In this document: positions 11,530 to 23,009 of the stretch, in pieces | Numbering within the stretch: position 1 is the first letter of the stretch | Layout: each line of letters begins with the position of its first letter | Assembly (NCBI GenBank): GCA_002189035.1 | Contig: NEEC01000020.1 | Location: 744,001 to 808,000, forward strand | Direction of reading: 5' to 3' | From: Utricularia gibba | Lineage: Eukaryota > Streptophyta > Magnoliopsida > Lamiales > Lentibulariaceae | Length of the DNA stretch: 64,000 nt | Notes under the pieces: generated by a model | Seen by the model: the letters and a program-made list of their open reading frames with translations, nothing else | Told to the model about the DNA's origin: nothing | Database searches by the model: none | Position numbers and translations under genes: made by a program

Positions 11530-13484
11530 CAAAGGATTTCATTCACCTGCATCAGATGTGCAGCTTCACTCAGGAAGATTCAGGTTTTAGTTTGTGGTTT
11601 GCATTCTTTCAAAGGTATTGCCATTGCATATGATTGACTCTGTAACATACATGAGTGGATGGTGGGAAAAGCTCATTGTCCCCTGCTGTTGCTTCCTGTA
11701 AGATACACATATTCATGTATTTGCAAAAAGGGTTGTCATCATTACGCCTCAATGTTCCACAAACTATCCTGAAACATATGCAGAGTGCAAAGCATCACAG
11801 AGACAAGAAGATTCATCCCAAAAGGTGCGCAGAATATTTCTTTCAAGATACCATCCATTTGCGTTTTTCAGAAGCAACAGTAGCTTCCATGTTTTGGATT
11901 CTTTCAAGATTCCATCCTTTTCAACTTGTTGATCAAGGTGGACGACAAGGGCAGATTGCTTCAGACAAAAGATGATAAGTGACTGAAAATGAACCTCCAG
12001 GTTTCTGGTAGGGACAACCTCGAAAAAAGACAAAGCATACCAAATAGTGAATGAGCACGTCTCCCTGAGAGCTAAACCTGTGGTCTTTAACATTTCTTCA
12101 GATTCTTTTGGATACCTTTTCTCACAAAGATTCTTGGATTCCGTATCTGCTACAGCTTCCCCTGTAGACAAGATAGTGGAAAATGAACACTCAGGATATA
12201 TTCTCGTGTTTATCTACAAAAGTTGTAAAAGCAACAAGGACATACAGGGATTGATGATAGTCTTCAAAAGAAGAAAGTTATTGGGTGTGTGAAGTTACTC
12301 ACTCATTTATCAGTTTTGATGTTAAGAGAAGCACAATAGATGTGCCACATGATGAAAACCACCTGCAAGTTGAAGGTGGAGCATCATGAATTGAGACATA
12401 TTTCATGGGAATGTGTAGATAATTCGCTTGAACTCCAAGAACATCTTGAAGGGTATGCTTGTTGATGAACAAGGCCATGGATTAAGTGCAACTGAAGCAC
12501 TAGTGTTAGGAAATAGGGCTCTACACACACAGGGGATTAAAGTGGATGGAGCCTTCTAGATCTCTTGAATTACACAAAACAACCGGAAATCTCATCACGT
12601 TTTCAGGAACCATAGACTGGAAAATTTATGCAGAACAGAACTTAATGAAACACCGAATGAAAAATAACAATGGGAGGAAACTTCTTTGGAATGTGACCAG
12701 CGAGAATAAGGTATCTTCCATTTGGAGGGCTTGATGTTTTGGAGTAGAAGAAGAAACTGAAACTAAGGCAACTCAGTAGAGATGAAATCAGAGTAACCAC
12801 AAAGAAGGCAGTAAAAAGAAGTTTCTAAAGATTAACATTTGTCAAATTTCAGGGGTTCTCTGAAGCCGAAGTGCCAAAAAGAAAAAAAAAATGGTTTCTT
12901 TGATCTGCACACAGAACAGGAACTTCATGAAACATTGTCAAACAAGGTTCAAAGGGGTTATTACAAAAATTTCAAACACTGTATATTCAACCACGGTAAA
13001 ATAGTCAAACTAGCTGGCAAGCAGGAAAGTTGCGACTTGCCAAGCAACGAAAATCAAAGAAGATTCGACTATTCGATCTCAGTGGTAACGGAGGATCTTG
13101 CTGGAGTGGAAAAAGTACCAGGGCAAGACTTCGCTACTTTTTTACGTGTAAACAGTAAAAAGCATGACAGACACCTGTGTGGTAAATTTCTTTCTGGTCA
13201 TTTCAAACGGGAGAACTGTGTGGTAAATTTCTCCCACCTGGGCAATCTGGTTGTGCGGCTAAAAAGCATACACAGACACCCTTCTTACGTTTCGCCAAAA
13301 AGCACCAGAAGTCGCTATGAACGACCTTTTTGAGACTTGCACACAATTTTACCACGAAGGGCTATGTCCAACCGTCAATCGGAGGATTGCATTTGGGTTC
13401 CTCAATTACTCGGATCATCTAAAAAAACAGAGTTGACCACAAAGATTGATTCCCTGCTTTGGTTCTCTGTCGGTATTGTGACGA
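11530..13484. other. 2 kb region between the E3 gene and RUG3, no gene assigned
   Basis: The first 100-150 bases are probably the E3 3' UTR. The remainder is less AT-rich than other gaps here, but the long open stretches lack plausible start codons or recognised motifs. A 164-codon open stretch at 12839-13333 contains no ATG. Local duplications occur, for example ctgtgtggtaaatttct at about 13178 and 13217, and aaaaagcat..acagacacc at about 13158 and 13261. This could be decayed gene or transposon sequence. Confidence 0.4.
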
Positions 13485-16400
13485 ATGAGGACGTTAAAGA
13501 CGTATGGCTGGGCGAAAAAATATACCCTCTTTTCAAGTTTGATTTCTAAAGGAGCTCTGGAGTTAGGATCATCTATACGTAGGTGGGTTTCTACTGGCAG
13601 TGGGAGTGTAGAGTCTTTGGTAGCCGAGGAATCAAACAATGGAAAGCGCTTTGCGGCAGTGTGGGGGAATGGGGATTTTGGAAGACTGGGATTGGGAAAT
13701 TTGGAGTCTCAGTTCAGGCCTAAATTCATATCGTCATCTGTCTTCGAGAATCAGGGTCTGAAGGAGATCGCTTGCGGCGGTGCTCACACACTTTTTCTTA
13801 CCGGTGCGATGATCTATGTATTTTTCTAACCTGATACTTTTCCAAGCTGGGTTTGTCACTGTTCATGATGCATGCGTCAGAATTTGTGCAAAATGCTTGA
13901 ATTTCGTGTTTGTTCCTGTTTACTTGATTAAGTTGTTTAGTTTTTTCTCATTGTTTCTTGCAACTTATGGTACATCTGCAATGTGCCACCAATTCTTGTC
14001 TGCTAGATTTGATGAAGCTCAAACCATGCAATATCATGCAATGCAATGTTGGATTTCTAAAAGTGTAGATGGGGGATCAGATCAGAGTCTCATATTAGAA
14101 GAATAAATCATTGTTCCATAGAGTGTGTGTGCATATATAAAGAGGAGCATACATGCTGTGTTCTCCATATTTTTTTGTTGGGTTTGCTGATGTTTTTTTT
14201 TTTTTTTTGGTTCTAAGCAAAGTTCTTAACGATGTTGCTTCTGCAGTGAATGGAGACGTGTATGCTACTGGATTGAACGACTTTGGGCAGCTAGGCCTGC
14301 CAGATTTTCAAAGCTATTCAGCTGTGAGCTAACTAAACGCTAACATTTAAACAATTGCTTTTGTTGATCTATCTTTAGACGATCCAAATTTTTTCCATGT
14401 TTCCTAGAGTCAATGCCCTTTTTGTTTTTCACTATTCCGGGCATTCTGCTTGATGTTGGATTCATTTGCAATATTCATCACAGGAACCTAAGAGAGTTTC
14501 TGCCATTCCCAAGGCGATTGTCAAGATTGCAGCTGGTTATCATCACTCTGCTGCTATTACCGGTTGATACAATGCCCTTTATTTCCTATCCATTTTTCGA
14601 GGATTCGGATGCTCTTCAACGGTCCCTTTACTCCATTAGTCCTATTCTTCTGCTGTTGGTGTAAATGTCTCTTTGGGTGTGTAGTCATGTAGCATATCCA
14701 GGTTGGTCTCATTGTATTTTCTTCTTACATAGCTGATGGAGAACTGTATTTATGGGGAAAGAATGCAAGTGGGCAGCTTGGCCTTGGTAAAAGTACGATA
14801 ATTACTTCTTATTTTTGAAAATCATATTCCGGTTCTAAGTATCTCTTTTTTTTACTTGATGTATACATAGACCTCACGTCAAGATTCAGTTTTTAAGATT
14901 ATTATGGTTATAGTTACCAGAGTTACGTTTCCTGGACCATTGTGCAGAGGCTGAGAAGGTAATTTCGGTACCCAGCAAACTCACATCCTTGGATGGTATT
15001 GACATTAAAACAATATCTTTAGGATTTGAGCACTCAGTTGCTGTTACAGGTGTGAATTATATGCCTTGGCAGCACTTGCATTTAAACTTGCACATGAAAA
15101 ATCATCTCTCTGCAATCTTTGCCAGATAAAGGTGAAGCATTGAGTTGGGGTGGCGGGGAGTCCGGAAGACTTGGTCATGGTCACACATCAAGCATTTTGG
15201 GGTTTCAGAAGAGTAGCAGGTTACACTTTATCTGTTTCAGTTGTCGGTTTATAATGTTTCAAATTTCTATCATGCGTGCTGTTTTAACGCTTTAGTTTCA
15301 TTTTCTGTTCGTTTGGTTTACATTTTTGTTGCTATCTTGGTGCCAATTCAGCGAGTACACCCCAAGGCTAATCAAGGGACTTGATGGAGTGAAGGTAAAG
15401 TGGTCATTTTCGGCAGGATGAAAGCTGTGTGGTCGCATATTAATGGAGTTTCTCCACTTCACTTGCTTCCTCTGCTAGGTTAAAAGCGTTGCTGCTGGAA
15501 TGCTGCACACTGCCTGCATTTCTGGTAATACCATCTATGCCTTCATTGTGAATATCAGAATGAATACATATAACATTGATTTAATTGATGCAGAAAATGG
15601 CTCTGTTTATTTCTTTGGTGAAAGGGAATTATCAAAGTGGGTAAGACTGAGTTGTTTCCTTTGGCTGTGTCCTCTTCATGGGTTTCTCCTTATCAGCTCT
15701 GATATTCTTCCATTAGGGCTTTGGAAAAGCAAAGAGCGAGACAACACCTGCTACTATCTGCCCATTACCATTTTCAAAAGATGTTGCATGTGGTGGTTAC
15801 CACACTTGTGTCATTACATGTAGTCTCTGAACTTACTTGGCCTTCCACTTTTCCATGAAAGCTCCCCATATTTACTAATCCTGCCCTGTAGATGGTGGAG
15901 AACTATACGCATGGGGCACTAATGAGAATGGCTGCCTCGGCAATGGGTATGCAAATGTTCCTTTAGATTTCCACTTCATTTGGGAAGCGCATGATTTCTA
16001 TATAGTTACAACGTTGCTCTTTATCCCAAGTGCTTTGCATAGCCTAATGAGAACTCTTACTTGGTTCGCATTCTGAACAACAGCTCCACCGATATGTCGT
16101 ATTCACCAGAGATAGTGCAAGGTCCATTTTTAAGGGATCCTGTTAACCAGGTGTGAATGAGGATTGTCCTTCATGTTTGGTTATCTTTTTTCATTTCCTG
16201 CTATGAGTTACACCCTTTATTGCTCAAAAACTCTAAACTGAAAGAAGCAAAATGGTGGACGGGGAAACTTTATGCTGGTTTGATTTTTCATGCTGTCATT
16301 TTTCAGGTTGCCTGTGGTTGGAAACATACAGCAGCAGTTGCAGGTGAGGTTAAGATCCTCTGCACTTGCTTTCAGTATACTTGTTTTTGTAATAATCTCC

Positions 16401-16810
16401 TGAGGATATGTTGTTCTATGGTGGCGTGTCAACATTTCGCTCGAAACAGAATGCAGTAGATTAAGTTGTTTGAAGCTAAGATGCATCAATCTGTCTCTAA
16501 TGAGCTGACTGAATGCATTCTACAGGAAACAAAGTGTACACTTGGGGCTGGGGAGGCTCTAATGGGACATTCAAGGAAGATGGGCATTCACCAGGCGGCC
16601 AATTGGTAGATCTTCATCCTTTTTCTGTGTATCTTGTGACTAGCTCTGGCTAGGAACTGAATGGAGAAGTTGGTGTTTCTTCATCCTCAGGGTCAAGGTG
16701 ATGACATCGACTACACTGAGCCAACATTGCTCAATTTAGGTCGAAACGTTAAGGCACTGAGGGTATCTTGCGGATTCAACCATACGGCTGGGATATTCGA
16801 ATTCATCTAG
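13485..16810 (+). CDS. RUG3: RCC1-repeat protein, RUG3-like (mitochondrial)
   Basis: Fifteen exons: 13485-13803, 14247-14323, 14484-14562, 14733-14792, 14948-15049, 15126-15219, 15352-15394, 15479-15524, 15594-15640, 15717-15819, 15892-15946, 16084-16150, 16307-16343, 16526-16605, 16691-16810. All phases agree, giving 442 residues. The protein is a beta-propeller of RCC1 repeats, with blades such as AAVWGNGDFGRLGLGN, VYATGLNDFGQLGL, LYLWGKNASGQLGLGK, ALSWGGGESGRLGHG, LYAWGTNENGCLGNG and VYTWGWGGSNG. The N terminus (MRTLKTYGWAKKYTLFSSLI) is basic and Ser-rich, fitting a mitochondrial presequence. Arabidopsis RUG3 is needed for nad2 intron splicing and complex I biogenesis. One blade reads VIT-Y-GGELYAWG; other RCC1 blades often have D at that site, which spans an intron. 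Confidence 0.88.
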
Positions 16811-17491
16811 TGACGAAAATGGCAACAGCAGCATGCATACATGATAGAAACTAGGGGCAGCAGCAGCAGCAGCGGCCATGCAAGAACATACCAACTGCAG
16901 CCATTATTCTCACTTGTTGAGGCGTTTCTCGAGCTTCCTAAGCATCTTTTGTCTGCAGGCATTGTCTTTATTCAAGACAGTTGCTGCTGAAAATAAGAAT
17001 GTGATCACAGAGAAGTGAGGGTTCAAATATTGAATGCAAAGTTCACAGGAATGTGAAATTTAATGTCTAGAACGGAACCACTTCAGAAATCCTCATATAG
17101 ACTCCAGTTTTCCTTGTTTACATCCAAACCGCCGAGGCTACAGGCTCATACTGGAGGGTTTGGTGTTATGGACTAGGCGATTTTGATCAAAAAATCTTAG
17201 AGACGCCTAAATGGTTTTATTGGTTTTCTAGTTCAGTTTTAAGTATAGGAAACAACTAAATCACTTTCTCCCTTTCATTCAACCGTAAATTACTATAGCA
17301 TTCAACTGCAGATGTCCAGAGTTGCCAGGGCACATAAACCTGCAACATCTACTTGATCTTCTAATGGTGGACTAAAGGAGAAAGTTAACCACCATCTAAC
17401 CAGACACAACGAAACCGACTAGACTTCACCATCTGCATGGTTTCACTGATATGAAAATGATGTACACAGAGCTTGTTGTCATGCACCAAGT
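16811..17491. other. Convergent intergenic region between RUG3 and Elongin C
   Basis: Holds the 3' UTRs of both genes. A (CAG)n run occurs at about 16858-16873 in the RUG3 3' UTR. No additional gene is seen. Confidence 0.55.
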
Positions 17492-18291
17492 TCAGGTGTG
17501 TAGGTAATTAGCGGCCATCATAAGTTCCAATGTCATTTCGGGCTCGATATGGAACTCGGTTTCCTTCCCGCTGCAGCAGAATCAAAACAAACTCATGTCA
17601 AGGAGATAACAATCTACTTCTCACTTTTCCAATCAGCTCATAACTGCTCATGTCCCCTCAAAAAAACAGATTACTATCTACTCAGTGAATCACTTTCAGC
17701 TCATTGCATCTATATGCACACACTATTTAGTCTGCAGCGTCAATCATCTACATAAAACAGCAACCGACATCTAACTAATTTTGGCATACAAATCTAAACT
17801 TTCCTTGTTCCAGTTCCCGCACACTCCACCGAATCACAAGAAGTAGCAATCAATTTAACAATCACTTAAAGGCACACACCTGGAATACTGGAGAGACCAA
17901 TAAAAGTACTGGCATATCTTCTCTAAGATAGCTGTGCTTATTTCTGGAAATGTCACCTCTCCCCGTTCCGTTTCAGCAAAACCACCTGAAACCAACGCAA
18001 CAACGAAATTAAAATCGCACAAAAGCATCCCGAAAAAATGCAGACCACATCTTCAATTTTGTGTCAGTCAAATTTATCCCACAATCATTCCCAACAAATA
18101 AGCCCCAAATTTCACCATAACCCTAAATCCGCATCAAGAAGACATTTCCGCAAAAAAAAAAAAAAAAAAAAAACGATGCCTGGGGAAGTAAGCATGTTGC
18201 GGATGGTCTGAGAAACCATGGCGGCGTCTTTGTCAATCACGAACTCAAAACCCTCGGCGCTTATGAGCTTCACCGTGTCCTCCTTCTTCAT
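17492..18291 (-). CDS. ELC: Elongin C (BTB/Skp1-fold ubiquitin-ligase adaptor)
   Basis: Three exons on the minus strand, 18291-18180, 17985-17880 and 17570-17492, give 98 residues, the normal plant length. The protein starts MKKEDTVKLISAEGFEFVID, contains MVSQTIRNMLTSPGGF, GEVTFPEISTAILEKICQYF and YWSLQYSSGKETEFHIEP, and ends MMAANYLHT. Elongin C has the Skp1/BTB POZ fold and bridges BC-box proteins to cullins, or acts with Elongin A in transcription elongation. Intron 2 is GT-AG. Intron 1 needs the donor CCAG|GCATCG, a GC-AG intron; using it restores the conserved TSPGGFAETERGEV. A run of about 20 T (sense strand) follows the donor. The residue at the second junction is Ser where Arg is usual (YSRGKE). 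Confidence 0.93.
18178..18181 (-). other. GC-AG splice donor of Elongin C intron 1
   Basis: The sense sequence is TTCCCCAG|GCATCG followed by T-rich DNA. No GT near this point keeps the reading frame and the conserved TSPGGF. GC-AG introns make up about 1% of plant introns and usually have a strong CAG|GC context, as here. Confidence 0.7.
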
Positions 18292-19108
18292 CCTCGCTCC
18301 GACTAACCGCCGATCGGTTACTTGTAATTATGGAGAAAGTTGGGCTTCATTCTCAGAAACTATTATTACTTACGAAAAATAATAATTTATATTTATTTTA
18401 AAATGTTTAATAATATAAAAAATTCAGTCACTTTCGTACGCATAGTTCGGTGCATCAAGATTCAAGATGGATGAAAAACTACCACTGCCGTAAGGGCAAT
18501 ATTGTAATTTCATATAAAATATGAAAACGAAAAGCATGTTTGATGATTTTAATAAAATTTTATTTAAATACATATATAAAAAATAACAGTTATATTATTC
18601 AAATAAATTAAACATATAAATCGAATATTATTTTTTATATAAATCCATATATTTATGTTTATCTAAATAATAATAATTTAAATTCAAGAAAATTTTATTC
18701 CGTCCAGAGTCAACCAAAATGAAAGTCAAATGTAATAATATTTGATATATTATATTATTAAAATAGTTATATTTGAACTTATGGGCCTGGTTAATGGGCT
18801 TCAGGTATCGGCTGAATAGTCGTAGCCCATTCAACGTCAGGATGTCAATGTCATCAATTTCTAGGCTTGTTTCTCAAGCAAGGCTCCGTAGGCCTGGTTT
18901 ACTGGCGTCGTGGATAAGCTCAACGCCGTTTGTTTTCGATGAAGGATGAGCTTTGCGCCGTTTGTTTTTGATTCCCCGTCGATCAAATACTGACATCTGT
19001 TGAGTTGTACCAGATATTTTTTCGTCATTTGGTTTCGATTCGGGGATTTTTCCTTCGTATTTGAGCATTTCATGTTGTTTTTGTGACATCCGATTTGGGG
19101 TTCTGGAT
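18292..19108. promoter_or_regulatory. Bidirectional promoter region, Elongin C / FTSH3
   Basis: An 817 bp gap between divergent start codons. The Elongin C side has ttgggcttc at about 18340. The FTSH3 side has atgggcctgg, aatgggcttc and tagcccattc clustered at 18781-18832, all TGGGCY or its complement (site II). Between them is AT-rich DNA (about 18360-18770). Site II elements are frequent in nuclear genes for mitochondrial proteins, which fits FTSH3. No ORF of note. Confidence 0.5.
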
Positions 19109-22100
19109 ATGATCTATTCGAGGATCACTTCTTCGATTTCTCGCTCGTCGCGGTCGAGGGTAGGGCTTGCTTTTCTTGGTTTTGAATTTTTTTGTGTTTC
19201 CTGTCTCTATTTGTCATTTTTGGGTTTCCGCAGAATTGGATTAACGAGGCTACGAAATGGCGGTCTTCCGTGTGCAATGGGGACAATTGTAGGGCTTCCG
19301 ATGTGAATTCTTTGAACGGTGGTTCTGACAGGTTTCATGGGAGTTTGAGAAGTTATTTATCGTCGACTGCGGCTGTTCAGTCATCAGCTTCTCGAGCTGT
19401 TGTATCGGAATTCCGTTACCTTGCAGCGAATATTGGAACTAGGAGATTTTTGTCTGCCCAAACACCTAAGAAAAGAAGTAAGCTTTATGTTTCCAGTACT
19501 TTATCATTTTGGTGTCTGGGAGTAATAGGCTTGTGCGATCTTCGTTCAGTTTTGAGGCGAGTATACTGAAGTGTATCTTTTTGTGGTTGTTTTTGGCAGA
19601 TTACGAGAATTTCTATCCCAAACGGAAGGAAACTTCGAAACAGAATGAACAGAAATCTGGGTCCAAAGGTATGTATAAAACTTCTTATACTTGCTAATCC
19701 CTTTATGATGGAAGAAATCATTTTCTTCAGAGAAAACACACTGTTTATGCAAGCCGCGGGCTAAATTTTTCATCTTCACCAGATATTCGAATTTAGTGTC
19801 TCTTATACAGTAGCTTCAGTTTATCTTTCTAGTCCTCTATCCTTGTTGAATTGGTATGAGACCTGATTATTTTTGGATTTGGTGTTCTAACATTTCAGAG
19901 GAAGGAAGTAAGGATGATCGTAGCTCCTTTCAAGATATTTTACAAGACAGTTTTCAATCTGCGGTCAAGACTATTGAAGCTCTTTTCATCCCACTTCTGG
20001 GTCTTGCACTATTTATGTATGCATTTTCACCTGGGCCGCATGAAGCAAGACAGGTGCTGTGTGTGATATTTTCTTTTCATTAACTAAAGATTTATGAGAT
20101 TGGATAATTTGCTTAGGTTATATTATCATTCCTCTTCTGGTGTTTCCATGTTCATCGTCATAATTCTGATGTTTTTTTTTTTTTTTGCAGATTAGTTTTC
20201 TGGAGTTCAAAAACAAGCTTCTTGAACCAGGGCTTGTCGAGCGCATAGTTGTTTCAAACAAGTCTGTCGCTAAGGTGTATGTCAAACCCTCGAATATACT
20301 GCAAGATAGTATTGATTCCACACAAGGTTCGGAACTTGAACCACCTGCAGCTGGAAGTGGACATGTGACTCGAAAATCTACTCATCATAAGTATTACTTT
20401 AACATTGGAAGTATTGATTCTTTTGAATCCAAGCTGGAAGAGGCACAAAAGGCGATGGGAATTGATTCACACAATTTTGTGCCGGTTACATATGCAAATG
20501 AGGTCTCGTGGCTTGCAGAATTGATGAAATTTGCTCCGACTATTTTGTTATTGGGATCCCTTATATTCATGGGTCGTAGAATGCAAAGTGGATTAGGTGT
20601 TGGTGGACCTGGTGGAAAAGGCGCGCGTGGAATATTTAACATAGGGAAAGCTCACATTACAAAGTTTGATAAGAATTCAAAAGATAAGGTTGCATTTCTG
20701 TTTTTTTTTTTTTTTGTACAGAATCCCGATTATGCATTAAATACTCTTCTTGTTTCCATTCTTTTTAGTAAACAAGAAAGCATGCTTTATCTGATATTCT
20801 GCTCCGATATATGAGATCTCTCAATTTTCCATGCTATATTTTCAGGTTTATTTCAAAGATGTTGCTGGCTGTGATGAAGCAAAAGAAGAGATAATGGAGT
20901 TTGTGCACTTTCTTAAAAACCCTAAGAAGTATGAAGATTTGGGAGCCAAAATCCCCAAAGGTGCTTTACTGGTTGGCCCTCCTGGGACTGGTAAAACTCT
21001 CTTGGCAAAAGCAACAGCTGGTGAATCTGGTGTACCTTTTCTGACGATCTCTGGTTCTGATTTTATGGAGATGTTTGTTGGTGTTGGCCCTTCAAGGGTC
21101 AGGAACCTGTTTCAAGAAGCAAGGCAGTGTGCACCAAGCATTATTTTCATTGATGAGATTGATGCTATTGGTCGAGCGAGGGGTCGTGGAGGGTTTTCTG
21201 GTTCGAATGATGAGCGGGAAAGCACTCTTAACCAGTTGCTTGTGGAGATGGATGGATTTGGAACTACCTCCGGAGTGGTTGTTCTTGCTGGCACAAATAG
21301 GCCTGATATATTGGACAAAGCCTTGTTGAGGCCTGGCCGTTTTGACCGTCAAATTACCATTGACAAACCTGACATCAAGGGACGTGAACAAATATTTCGG
21401 ATTTACCTGAAGAAGATCAAGCTTGATCAAGAACCTGAGTATTACTCTCAGAGACTGGCAGCCCTTACTCCTGGATTTGCCGGTGCTGACATAGCAAATG
21501 TTTGCAATGAAGCTGCTTTAATTGCTGCGAGGAATGAGGTAGAACAGGTTAAAATGGAACACTTCAATGCTGCAATAGACAGGATCATTGGTGGGTTGGA
21601 GAAGAAAAATAAGGTAAAGCACTTGCTCTTATCCTTGATGTATTCCATCCCTAGAAAATTCTCCATGATAGAAATGAGTGACAAAGGTTACATCTCACAG
21701 TGCTTAAGCCCTTTGATGTTCCTCATCAGGTCATAAGTAATCTTGAACGGCGCACTGTGGCCTACCATGAATCAGGCCATGCTGTAGTTGGCTGGTTTTT
21801 GGAACACGCAGAGCCCTTGCTGAAAGTCACAATCGTTCCACGTGGGACGGCTGCACTTGGCTTTGCTCAGTATGTTCCTAATGAGAACCTTCTCATGACA
21901 AAAGAGCAGCTCTTGGACATCACTTGTATGACTCTTGGTGGACGTGCCTCTGAACAGGTAAATCTTCTCACCTTTTCAAGTGTTCATGACCAAAAACCAT
22001 GATGTTTGCTTGAATGAATGAACTCTTGACAAAGCTGTTTTTTTTTTCCTGCAACTTTTCTTATTCAGGTTCTCTTGGGGAAAATATCCACCGGAGCTCA

Positions 22101-22521
22101 GAATGATCTGGAAAAGGTCACCAAAATAACCTACGCTCAAGTTGCAGTTTACGGTTTCAGTGACAAAGTGGGTCTCCTCTCTTTCCCTCAAAGAGAAGAC
22201 GGTTTCGAGATGACCAAGCCGTACAGCAGCAAGACGGCTGCAATCATCGACAACGAAGTTCGAGAATGGGTGACAAAGGCGTATGAACGAACTCTGGAAC
22301 TGGTAGAGGAACACAAAGAGAAAATAGCCAAGATTGCTGAGATGCTGCTGGAGAAGGAGACGCTTCATCAAGAAGACCTGACTCAGGTTCTGGGCGAGCG
22401 GCCTTTCAAGCCCGTTGAGATGACGAACTACGACAGATTCAAGCATGGTTTCGATGAGAAAAAGGAGGAACCACTGAGCAACGAAGGTTCGCCTCTTGAT
22501 CCTGATGTGGTGCCTGCATAG
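19109..22521 (+). CDS. FTSH3: Mitochondrial m-AAA protease, FTSH3/FTSH10 type
   Basis: Eight exons (19109-19159, 19234-19477, 19600-19668, 19899-20053, 20191-20688, 20846-21613, 21730-21957, 22069-22521) give 821 residues with consistent phases. The N terminus [17 protein letters not shown] is a basic, Ser-rich mitochondrial presequence. Two membrane segments follow at about 147-163 and 280-305. The AAA domain has Walker A GPPGTGKT (about 383), Walker [10 protein letters not shown] (about 438) and second region of homology [21 protein letters not shown]. The M41 zinc site HESGH is at about 607-611. Plant FTSH3/10 form hexamers in the inner membrane facing the matrix, degrade unassembled respiratory subunits and act in complex I turnover and ribosomal protein maturation. 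No lesions. The C-terminal tail is acidic ([11 protein letters not shown]). Confidence 0.96.
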
Positions 22522-23009
22522 CTTCATTGTCTGTTGTAATCTATAGGAAGTGAAGTCTATATATCCTGGGGAAGCTGCTAACATGGCATGTCCTCTTTCC
22601 ATCGATCACCAGTCTTCCAAGGTGAGTAGAAATATGTACTTACAGAAGCAATCTGACTGTTTGGGAGGGCTTCTATGGGTGGAGTAGTCTCCTCCATTTC
22701 ACTCCTTTCTTGTACAGCAGGTTGAAACCGCCTTCACCTTTTTATGCACTCTGATTTGATGGAAGAGGTCATGTAATACGATGCTAAGGTAACTCAACCC
22801 TTCCAAGAAAAAAAAAGTAATGGCGAGTGTAGCAGCAGGAAGCACAAAGTAGAAGACAATCAACATACAGTCAAAAGATCAGCACAACAAACACTATATG
22901 AACATGAACAACAGTAGGATCAGTTAGCATGCTGGCCTTTTGCAACAGACTACAAATTACCCTCGACTCTGAAGGATTAGCATACCATAGTCAGTTGAGG
23001 TTGAGCAGA
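22522..23009. other. Convergent 3' UTR region between FTSH3 and the FRIGIDA-like gene
   Basis: 488 bases separating two stop codons. Moderate GC near both genes, consistent with 3' UTRs. A short A-run lies at about 22808-22817. No other feature is seen. Confidence 0.55.

Noticed and set aside
12839-13333. 164-codon open stretch upstream of RUG3
   Set aside because: It contains no ATG and begins at a TTG; no family motif is recognised, and no splice partner was found.
18150-18175. Poly-A run (plus strand) as a retrocopy tail
   Set aside because: It lies in intron 1 of Elongin C as the T-rich stretch after the donor; the gene has introns and is not a retrocopy.
21976-22602. 208-codon minus-strand frame
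   Set aside because: It is antisense to the last exons of FTSH3, which encode a strongly conserved protein; a shadow frame.
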